Shown here in pieces: positions 5,375-10,779 of a DNA stretch of 10,779 bases. Both the position numbers and the translations under genes were made by a program. Numbering within the stretch: position 1 is the stretch's first letter; every line of letters begins with the position of its first letter. The notes beneath the pieces were generated by a model. The model saw only the letters and a list, made by a program, of their open reading frames with translations. It searched no databases and was not told the origin of the DNA. The stretch is from Bacillota bacterium (GTDB lineage: Bacteria > Bacillota > Clostridia > Acetivibrionales > DSM-1351): assembly GCA_023397905.1 (NCBI GenBank), contig JAEWSZ010000099.1:1-10779 (forward strand), written 5' to 3'.

Positions 5375-8188
5375 ATGGACGTAAATCACAGGCAGATAAT
5401 ACTTTCGGAAAACGCCCGTGCCGGCGAGACATACGACATAGCTCTCAACGCCTATTCAGGTACGAGCGAAGGGCTTTCTGAATTTCATGCATATATCTCA
5501 ACATATGATTCAAATGTAAACCGGCTGTACTATGATATCAAGGTTCCTCTGGATGTGGCCGTTTTGCTTGATAAAGAGGACAAGAACAGAATAGATATTT
5601 TGAACCATCTTGAAAATGCGGTAAACCTCCTTGATTTAAGAATACCATTTACAAAGGAATATGACAGCTCGGTGCTGGAGGCTTTGAAATACCTGGAAGA
5701 GGAATTTTACGGGAAGTTCTGCGGACAGGAGGAGGTCATTGCAAACAGCGTAGGGCATACGCATATAGACGTGGCGTGGCTCTGGACTGTGGCGCAGACC
5801 AGGGAAAAAGCCGGAAGAAGCTTTTCCACCGTGCTGAATCTGATGAAGCAGTATCCGGAATATGTCTTCATGTCAAGCCAGCCCCAGTTATATAAATTTG
5901 TAAAGGAAGACTACCCCGAGGTTTTTGAAGAGATCAAGCAAAGAGTGAAGGAGGGCAGGTGGGAACCGGAAGGCGGCATGTGGCTGGAAGCGGACTGCAA
6001 CCTCTCTTCGGGAGAATCCCTGGTAAGACAGCTGCTTTTCGGCCTGCGCTTCTTCAAAAAGGAATTCGGAGTTGAAAATAAGATCCTCTGGCTGCCTGAC
6101 GTATTCGGCTACAGCGCCGCACTTCCGCAGATACTCAGAAAATCGGGAATAGATTATTTTATGACCACCAAGATCAGCTGGAATGAATATAACAAAATTC
6201 CATATGATACGTTTGAATGGGAAGGTATCGACGGGACGGAGATTTTGACGCATTTTATCACCACCAGCGAAGCCAACCAGCCTAAAAGGCACTATACCAC
6301 GTACAATGGAGACATTGTCCCAAATCAGGTGCTTGGTTCCTGGCAGAGGTATCAGCAAAAGGATATCAACAACGAGGTGCTCATAAGCTTCGGCTACGGA
6401 GACGGAGGCGGCGGGCCTACCAAGGAGATGCTGGAAAATGCAAGACGAATGGAAAAGGGAATACCGGGATGTCCGAAAGTAAAGATAGGGACCTCTCTGG
6501 ATTTCTTCAAAAAGCTTGAAAAGAAGGTGGCAGGAAACAGGAAGCTGCCCAAATGGGTGGGCGAGCTGTACCTTGAATACCACAGGGGAACCTACACCTC
6601 CATGGCCAGAAACAAAAAATTCAACCGCAAAAGCGAATTTTTGTTCCAGGATGCCGAGCTTTTCAATGTAATAAGCGCTAAGGGCGCCGGAGCGGGCAGC
6701 TATCCGTCCAAAGAGCTCAATGAAGGCTGGGAGATCATACTGCTCAACCAGTTCCACGATATATTGCCTGGTTCCTCCATAAAAGAAGTGTACGAGGTTG
6801 CAAAGGAAGAGTACATCGAGCTTGGGAAGAAAGGAAATAAGCTGCTTGACGGCGCGCTGAACAGCATAGCCTCCAAAATTGAGTTTGCAAATACTTCTGT
6901 TGTTGTGTTTAACCAGTTGGGATTTACCAGGAGCGATGTTGCTTCCGTTGAACTGCCGGAAGCTTTTGAGGCAGTAAATATTTATGACGGCGAAGGCAGG
7001 CAGGTATTGTCACAGATCGTAACCGGCGCAGACGGTTCAAAGAAGCTTGTTTTCCACGCGGAGAATATTCCCGCAAAGGGCTATAAGGCTTTCAAGATCG
7101 AGAAAGCGGCGGGTAATTCAGACGCAGGCCAGGCGGTAAAGGCTTCAGGCGACAACAGGGTCATTGAAAACAGCTATTTTAACATAAGCTTTGACGATAA
7201 TTACAACATTACTTCCCTGTTTGACAAAAAGGCGGGCCGTGAAGTTCTGAAAGAGGGACAGAGGGCAAATGTGCTTCAGGCCTTCGAGGATAAGCCACAT
7301 AACTTTGACGCCTGGGATATCAATATTTATTATACCGAGAAAATGTGGGAGATCAACGATATCCAGAGCGTGCGGCTGGTAGAGAACGGCCCGGTAAGGG
7401 CATGCCTTGAAGTCAGGAGAAAATTCCTTGATTCGGAGATAACCCAGGAGATTTATATATACTCCTGCATAGGCAAAATCGATGTTGTGAACAAAATTGA
7501 CTGGAAGCAGAATCAGATACTGTTAAAGGCGGCTTTCCCGGTTGACATCCACACCGATAAGGCGACCTATGAAATACAGTACGGAAATGTTGAGCGCCCC
7601 ACACACTGGAATACCAGCTGGGATGCCGCAAAATTCGAGGTTTGCGCCCACAAATGGGCCGATGTGTCAGAAGACGGATACGGCGTCAGCCTTATGAACG
7701 ACTGCAAGTACGGCTACAGCATAAAGGGCAGCGAGATGAAGCTCACGCTCCTGAAATCCGCAGCGGACCCAAATCCGGATGCAGACAAGGAGTTCCACGA
7801 ATTCACCTATTCCCTCTATCCTCATAAGGGAAACTGGAAGGAAGCGGAGACGGTGAATATGGCTTATTCCTTGAATTGTCCGGTTTACTGCAAGCTGGAG
7901 GAAGCCCATGCAGGAACCCTTCCCGCAGAAATGTCCTTTATTTCCATAGACAGTCAGAATGTCATAGTGGAGGTTGTAAAGCAGGCTGAAGAGGGAGAAG
8001 GAACAATTGTAAGGCTGTATGAATGCCATAACAGAAGGACCAGGGTTTCGGCAAAGACCTTTAAGGCCATCAGCGCTTTATGGGAATGCGACCTGATGGA
8101 GAAAAACCTGAGTGAAGTACAGCATGGCGCCGACAGCTTTGAATTTGACATCAAGCCATATGAGATAAAGACATTCAGGATAGTGTAA
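5375..8188 (+). CDS. Alpha-mannosidase, glycoside hydrolase family 38 (main part)
   Basis: GH38 enzymes hydrolyse alpha-mannosides with retention, using a zinc ion and an Asp nucleophile. No signal peptide is seen, so it should act in the cytoplasm on imported oligosaccharides. Numbering here starts at ATG 5375; add 111 for the full reading from 5042. Catalytic-domain motifs: NSVGHTHIDVAWLW (124-137) with zinc ligands His130 and Asp132; ILWLPDVFGYSAALPQIL (237-254) with nucleophile Asp242; GYGDGGGGPT (340-349); and NQFHDILPGSS (458-468) with zinc ligand His461. YLEYHRGTYTSMARNK (399-414) marks the helical middle domain, and the last 400 or so residues form the beta-rich C-terminal region. No frameshift or second stop interrupts the 937 codons. 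ATG 5375 is only the first ATG after the TAG at 5297; it has no proper ribosome binding site. The natural start is almost surely 5042. Probable target of the upstream AraC-type regulator. Confidence 0.93.
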   Translation: MDVNHRQIILSENARAGETYDIALNAYSGTSEGLSEFHAYISTYDSNVNRLYYDIKVPLDVAVLLDKEDKNRIDILNHLENAVNLLDLRIPFTKEYDSSVLEALKYLEEEFYGKFCGQEEVIANSVGHTHIDVAWLWTVAQTREKAGRSFSTVLNLMKQYPEYVFMSSQPQLYKFVKEDYPEVFEEIKQRVKEGRWEPEGGMWLEADCNLSSGESLVRQLLFGLRFFKKEFGVENKILWLPDVFGYSAALPQILRKSGIDYFMTTKISWNEYNKIPYDTFEWEGIDGTEILTHFITTSEANQPKRHYTTYNGDIVPNQVLGSWQRYQQKDINNEVLISFGYGDGGGGPTKEMLENARRMEKGIPGCPKVKIGTSLDFFKKLEKKVAGNRKLPKWVGELYLEYHRGTYTSMARNKKFNRKSEFLFQDAELFNVISAKGAGAGSYPSKELNEGWEIILLNQFHDILPGSSIKEVYEVAKEEYIELGKKGNKLLDGALNSIASKIEFANTSVVVFNQLGFTRSDVASVELPEAFEAVNIYDGEGRQVLSQIVTGADGSKKLVFHAENIPAKGYKAFKIEKAAGNSDAGQAVKASGDNRVIENSYFNISFDDNYNITSLFDKKAGREVLKEGQRANVLQAFEDKPHNFDAWDINIYYTEKMWEINDIQSVRLVENGPVRACLEVRRKFLDSEITQEIYIYSCIGKIDVVNKIDWKQNQILLKAAFPVDIHTDKATYEIQYGNVERPTHWNTSWDAAKFEVCAHKWADVSEDGYGVSLMNDCKYGYSIKGSEMKLTLLKSAADPNPDADKEFHEFTYSLYPHKGNWKEAETVNMAYSLNCPVYCKLEEAHAGTLPAEMSFISIDSQNVIVEVVKQAEEGEGTIVRLYECHNRRTRVSAKTFKAISALWECDLMEKNLSEVQHGADSFEFDIKPYEIKTFRIV

Positions 8189-8221
8189 GGGATCCAGAAG
8201 ACAGAAATCAGAACGGAGTAG

Positions 8222-8245
8222 GGCCGGCATATTAATTTGCCGGCC
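8222..8245 (+). terminator. GGCCGGCA hairpin after the mannosidase
   Basis: GGCCGGCA (8222-8229) pairs perfectly over 8 bases with TGCCGGCC (8238-8245) around TATTAATT. The tail TGAATTTATTT is T-rich but not a clean T run, so termination may be partial. It separates the mannosidase from the toxin-antitoxin promoter. Confidence 0.65.
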
Positions 8246-8285
8246 TGAATTTATTTCAGGCAGAAATCAATTGCTTAAATTCGCT

Positions 8286-8313
8286 TTGAAATAGTACAAA
8301 AATATGTTACAAT
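8286..8313 (+). promoter_or_regulatory. Extended -10 sigma-A promoter of the toxin-antitoxin operon
   Basis: TTGAAA (8286-8291), 16-base spacer, TACAAT (8308-8313), with TGT directly before the -10 (8305-8307) as in extended -10 promoters. Transcription would start near 8320, just before the 7-bp repeats. AbrB-type antitoxins usually repress their own promoter, but I see no clear palindrome here. Confidence 0.6.
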
Positions 8314-8321
8314 TTAGTAAA

Positions 8322-8349
8322 AAGTAAGAAGTAAGAAGTAAGAAGTAAG
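8322..8349 (+). repeat. Four exact tandem copies of AAGTAAG in the vapBC leader
   Basis: AAGTAAG occurs four times without interruption (8322-8328, 8329-8335, 8336-8342, 8343-8349). The last copy merges into the ribosome binding site AAGGAGG (8347-8353), 7 bases before ATG 8361. The array fills the leader between the predicted transcription start and the Shine-Dalgarno sequence. Perfect short tandem repeats are prone to slippage, so copy number could vary between cells. Confidence 0.9.
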
Positions 8350-8360
8350 GAGGATCGGCC

Positions 8361-8648
8361 ATGAGCTATGATATAAAATTGACATCAAAGGGGCAGATCA
8401 CATTGCCCAAAGAAATAAGAGAACAGCTATTTCTCAAATTCGGCGATTACCTGCAGGCGCAGGTAAAAGACGGGAGCATAATACTAAAGCCGAAACATGA
8501 AGATGATGGCAGAATGATTTTGAGGGAATACGCAGAACAATACCGTACTGAAAGTACCGAACTGAAAAAGATAAGGGAACTGACCAAAGATATGAACCTG
8601 AATATGGCTGAACATGTGAGAAAAACGAGGGATGAAGACAATGGATAA
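8361..8648 (+). CDS. AbrB/SpoVT-type antitoxin (VapB-like)
   Basis: A 95-residue protein. Residues 1-48 form a swapped-hairpin AbrB-type DNA-binding domain: IKLTSKGQITLPKEIREQL (5-23) is the signature, followed by FGDYLQAQVKDGSIILKP. Residues about 50-95 are charged and probably helical, as expected for the segment that wraps around and neutralises the toxin. The start has an ideal ribosome binding site at 8347-8353. Its TAA overlaps the toxin start (ATGGATAA, 8641-8648), so translation of the two is probably coupled. In such pairs the antitoxin binds its own promoter alone or with the toxin. It could in principle be a free-standing AbrB regulator, but the overlapping PIN gene makes antitoxin far more likely. 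Confidence 0.88.
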   Translation: MSYDIKLTSKGQITLPKEIREQLFLKFGDYLQAQVKDGSIILKPKHEDDGRMILREYAEQYRTESTELKKIRELTKDMNLNMAEHVRKTRDEDNG

Positions 8649-9087
8649 CGGCTGTTATTTTATCGATACCAGTGCGCTTTTTAAAAGATATATCAATGAA
8701 TCAGGTACAGATAAGATTGATGTGCTTTTTGATGGAGCAGCGCTGATAGTTATCTCCAGCCTGACCATAATAGAATTTCTTTCAAACTTAAAAAGGCTTG
8801 TGGATATAGAAAAAATAATCAATATGGATATTCATGATGCTATAAAAAGAGAATTTTTCAGTGATATCGCAAGCGGTGCAATTAAAGTTGAGCCTGTTTC
8901 ATCACAGCACATTATTACCTCTGCAGATTTAATCAACAAGAAATATATTACACCTATAGATTCGCTTCAACTGGCGGCAATAATAAATCTTAAAGAAAAT
9001 TATGAGAATATATCATTTGTGTGCTCAGACAGGAAATTGTGCAGTCTTGCCGGACAGAGGGGCATAAAGGTATTGATGATAGAATGA
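8641..9087 (+). CDS. PIN-domain ribonuclease toxin (VapC-like)
   Basis: A 148-residue PIN-domain protein, the usual size of VapC toxins, which cut RNA (often tRNA or rRNA) with a Mg2+/Mn2+ acidic active site. The acidic residues are visible: Asp9 in FIDTSALFKRY, Glu45 in SSLTIIEFLS, Asp107 in TPIDSLQLAA and Asp130 in FVCSDRKL, so the toxin looks intact. ATG 8641 is chosen because GAGGG (8627-8631) lies 9 bases before it; the in-frame ATG at 8632 abuts that site. Eight bases overlap with the antitoxin gene. The sequence is more AT-rich than the neighbouring mannosidase, which fits an acquired module, though I have not measured it. The RNA target cannot be told from sequence. Confidence 0.88.
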   Translation: MDNGCYFIDTSALFKRYINESGTDKIDVLFDGAALIVISSLTIIEFLSNLKRLVDIEKIINMDIHDAIKREFFSDIASGAIKVEPVSSQHIITSADLINKKYITPIDSLQLAAIINLKENYENISFVCSDRKLCSLAGQRGIKVLMIE

Positions 9088-9119
9088 TAAAGGTCTGTTT
9101 TCATGTTGTCAAGCGGAAA

Positions 9120-9156
9120 AAACAATTGTTTCAGAAAAAAATTATGGGGGTATATT
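9120..9156 (+). promoter_or_regulatory. 12-bp palindrome and weak promoter before the ferritin-like gene
   Basis: AAACAATTGTTT (9120-9131) is a perfect palindrome. Its right half gives TTGTTT (9126-9131), which with TATATT (9151-9156) could be a promoter, but the spacer is 19 bases. A repressor overlapping a -35 is one reading; the AT-rich context makes chance quite possible. Confidence 0.22.
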
Positions 9157-9189
9157 CTTTTTAGATTTATATATTGAAGGAGGATGTCC

Positions 9190-9696
9190 ATGAGTAAAAT
9201 TAAAGAGATTCTTGAATACGGAATGAGAATGGAGAACGATGCGGTTGAATTTTACAATTATAATCTGGAAAGGGTAAAATCCTCTGAGTTGAGGAAGCTG
9301 TTTGAAGAACTGGCAGAGATGGAAAAGACTCATTATGCCGTATTGAGCAGCATGTATGACCAGTTGAAGATAGTACCACCGCCCATAGAATTATCCTGGG
9401 TCGTGGACGATTCTTCGAAAGAAAAAAATGTATCGATAATTGCCGATAATTCGGAACTCATTGCCGATGAAGGCGCCATATCCGATTTATCGGTTATAAG
9501 GCTTGCATATCTTATGGAAAGTGATTTTGCACTTTTCTATTTTAATGCCGCCAATCAGACAGAGGATAAGCAGGCTAAGGAATTTTTGCTAAAGCTGGCC
9601 GATTGGGAAAAAAAGCATGAAATAATGTTCAAGGTCAGGTATGAAAAGCTCCTGAAGCAGAACTGGGCCGATATAGCAGGGGTTATTTTTAAATAG
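9190..9696 (+). CDS. Ferritin-like diiron (rubrerythrin-type) protein
   Basis: A 168-residue protein with a four-helix ferritin-like pattern. Helix 1 carries MENDAVEFYNYN with Glu15; helix 2 LAEMEKTHYAVL with Glu45-x-x-His48; helix 3 LAYLMESDFALFYF with Glu110; helix 4 LADWEKKHEIMF with Glu140-x-x-His143. Two ExxH motifs plus two helix Glu residues are what a diiron site of the rubrerythrin/ferritin superfamily needs. There is no CxxC pair, so the rubredoxin domain of true rubrerythrins is absent. A roughly 40-residue polar link (about 61-100) between helices 2 and 3 may be just the crossover. Roles in this superfamily include peroxide reduction and iron oxidation or storage; I cannot choose. 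ATG 9190 is preferred over ATG 9184 because AAGGAGG (9177-9183) touches the latter but is 6 bases from the former. The gene ends in a strong terminator. Confidence 0.85.
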   Translation: MSKIKEILEYGMRMENDAVEFYNYNLERVKSSELRKLFEELAEMEKTHYAVLSSMYDQLKIVPPPIELSWVVDDSSKEKNVSIIADNSELIADEGAISDLSVIRLAYLMESDFALFYFNAANQTEDKQAKEFLLKLADWEKKHEIMFKVRYEKLLKQNWADIAGVIFK

Positions 9697-9750
9697 AACG
9701 TAAATACCCTGGAATCAGAGATAAAAAATAAGGATTCGGAATAAAAGGAT

Positions 9751-9788
9751 GGCCGGCTTCATAATAAGCTGGTCTGTTTTTTTGTTTT
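9751..9788 (+). terminator. Strong intrinsic terminator after the ferritin-like gene
   Basis: GGCCGGCTT (9751-9759) pairs with AAGCTGGTC (9766-9774) over 9 bases, with two G-U pairs, around CATAAT. The tail is TG, seven T, G, four T. This is the clearest Rho-independent terminator in the window, and the left arm shares GGCCGGC with the hairpins at 3695 and 8222. Confidence 0.88.
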
Positions 9789-9830
9789 CCTGACCGTATT
9801 TTAAAATCTTATTCAAACACCGGCGGCCTG

Positions 9831-9850
9831 ATTCTGCCTTAATTCTGCCT
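9831..9850 (+). repeat. Two direct copies of ATTCTGCCT
   Basis: ATTCTGCCT occurs at 9831-9839 and 9842-9850, an 11-base period, just before the possible ddl promoter. The first copy is preceded by CCGGCGGCCTG, which resembles CCGGAGGCCGGG before GATTCTGCTC at 3730-3750. The meaning is unclear. Confidence 0.4.
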
Positions 9851-9852
9851 CC

Positions 9853-9881
9853 TTGTATTATCAGTACTTAAATAGTAAAAT
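9853..9881 (+). promoter_or_regulatory. Candidate sigma-A promoter of ddl
   Basis: TTGTAT (9853-9858) and TAAAAT (9876-9881) are 17 bases apart. The AT-rich setting also offers TAAAAT at 9883-9888. The leader would be about 85 bases long with nothing I recognise in it. The upstream terminator means that ddl needs a promoter here. Confidence 0.4.
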
Positions 9882-9972
9882 GTAAAATATAAATTATATG
9901 GAAGTCAGAATATGCATCCAGGTGCCAATTAAGACATTTATGAGGCATGACGGAAAAAATGGGGGTAATTGT

Positions 9973-10779
9973 ATGTCTAAAAAGAGGGTAGCCGTGATAT
10001 TCGGAGGACAATCGTCCGAGCACGAGGTATCAAGAGTATCGGCCCAATCTGTACTGGAAAATATAGATAAACAAAAATATGATGTGGTTACCATAGGTAT
10101 AACAAAGGACGGCCAATGGCTTACATATGACGGACCCGCGGACAAAATAGGAACCGGTGAGTGGCAGCAGCTTGCGGCAGCGGATATTCAGGCCGGAAGG
10201 CAAAACAGCAGGAATTCCCTGAAAGCTCCGGAACAGGGGGGGATATCCGGAAAGGAAACCTCCCGGAAAGACAATCCTCCGGTCAGTATAGTTGAAAGCA
10301 ACACGGCAAGAAGCATTTTCGCAGACCAGGATAAAGAACCGATTGATGTGATATTCCCTGTTTTACATGGCTGCAACGGCGAGGACGGAACCATACAGGG
10401 CTTGTTTGAGCTGGCGGGAATACCATATGTGGGCTGCGGGGTGCTTGGCTCTGCGGTGGGGATGGATAAGGCCTATACCAAGATCATATTTGAAAAGGAA
10501 GGACTGCCCCAGGGGGATTACCTGGTATTCAGCAGAAAACAGGTGAACTACCAGACCGGGGAGGTAATCAAAGAAGTGGAGGGGAAACTCACATACCCCT
10601 GCTTTGTCAAACCCTCAAATGCGGGCTCTTCCGTGGGCGTCAACAAGGCTTCCAACAGGGAGGAACTGAAAAGAGCCCTTGAAATCGCAGCAAAAAATGA
10701 CAGGAGGATCCTGGTTGAAGAGTTTATTGACGGCAGGGAGATCGAATGCGCCGTATTGGGAAATGACAGTCCCATAGCC
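9973..10779 (+). CDS. ddl: D-alanine--D-alanine ligase, 3' end missing
   Basis: This ATP-grasp enzyme joins two D-Ala for the peptidoglycan stem peptide. The first 269 codons are in the window and the frame runs off the end; the family is about 350-370 residues long. Motifs: VAVIFGGQSSEHEVSRVSA (6-24) with Glu16, which binds the first D-Ala; DVIFPVLHGCNGEDGTIQGL (125-144); GIPYVGCGVLGSAVGMDK (149-166) with Ser160; FVKPSNAGSSVGV (211-223), the ATP-binding lysine and glycine-rich loop; and LVEEFIDGREIECAV (247-261). Residues about 57-115 form a polar, low-complexity stretch between the first motif and DVIFPVLHG. The residue that separates D-Ala from D-lactate ligases lies beyond the window; LHGCNGEDG favours an ordinary Ddl. 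ATG 9973 is chosen because it gives the usual short N-terminus, with GGGGG at 9961-9965 as a modest ribosome binding site; an in-frame ATG at 9940 lacks one. Confidence 0.92.
   Translation, partial: MSKKRVAVIFGGQSSEHEVSRVSAQSVLENIDKQKYDVVTIGITKDGQWLTYDGPADKIGTGEWQQLAAADIQAGRQNSRNSLKAPEQGGISGKETSRKDNPPVSIVESNTARSIFADQDKEPIDVIFPVLHGCNGEDGTIQGLFELAGIPYVGCGVLGSAVGMDKAYTKIIFEKEGLPQGDYLVFSRKQVNYQTGEVIKEVEGKLTYPCFVKPSNAGSSVGVNKASNREELKRALEIAAKNDRRILVEEFIDGREIECAVLGNDSPIA

Noticed and set aside
5888..6757. 289-codon open frame on the minus strand within the mannosidase
   Set aside because: It is fully antisense to clear GH38 catalytic sequence, shows no recognisable motif, and is explained as a shadow frame of a long biased coding region.
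9914..9934. Tiny frame ATG CAT CCA GGT GCC AAT TAA in the ddl leader, as a leader peptide
   Set aside because: Six codons with only a weak GGAAG upstream and no regulatory codon run or hairpin; expected by chance.
9940..9972. In-frame ATG 11 codons upstream of the ddl start
   Set aside because: No Shine-Dalgarno sequence before it, and the family normally begins a few residues before the VAVIFGG strand, as from 9973.
9973..10779. VanA-type D-Ala--D-lactate ligase (vancomycin resistance)
   Set aside because: LHGCNGEDG and the overall motif set look like housekeeping Ddl, no vanH/vanX/vanRS genes are near, and the deciding residue is outside the window.

Overview
The window is about 45% GC by eye, rich in ATA (Ile) and AGA/AGG (Arg) codons, and carries adjacent spoIID- and spoIIQ-type sporulation genes. 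This points to an endospore-forming low-to-mid GC Firmicute, most likely in the class Clostridia. No finer placement is supported. All recognisable genes lie on the + strand, but several terminators and promoters split them into separate units.

Layout. 1-1515: 3' part of an IlvD/Edd-family dehydratase. 1605-2648: spoIID, a membrane-anchored peptidoglycan lytic transglycosylase for forespore engulfment. 2733-3548: spoIIQ-like M23/LytM protein, preceded by a good sigma-F-type promoter. 3549-3832: a degenerate 8-bp tandem repeat, a hairpin terminator and a sigma-A-type promoter. 3833-4756: AraC-family regulator with a cupin sensor. 4757-5041: leader region with a 21-bp-spaced direct repeat that looks like an AraC-type operator, a weak -10, and two hairpins. 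5042-8188: GH38 alpha-mannosidase, with an in-frame TAG at codon 86 in an otherwise intact 1048-codon frame. 8222-8360: terminator, extended -10 promoter, and four exact 7-bp repeats running into the ribosome binding site. 8361-9087: type II toxin-antitoxin pair (AbrB-like antitoxin, PIN-domain VapC-like toxin). 9190-9696: ferritin-like diiron protein. 9751-9788: strong terminator. 9973-end: 5' part of D-alanine--D-alanine ligase.

How the genes may work together. SpoIID and SpoIIQ belong to the same engulfment process. The AraC regulator and the mannosidase probably form a small mannoside-utilisation module, with the regulator acting on the 4872-4935 region. The toxin-antitoxin pair, ferritin-like protein and Ddl look like independent units.

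I see no new multi-gene system. The points most worth a second look are the amber codon in the mannosidase, the candidate AraC operator, the short tandem repeats after spoIIQ and in the vapBC leader, the recurring GGCCGGC hairpins, and a SpoIIQ that keeps its zinc ligands but lacks one catalytic His.
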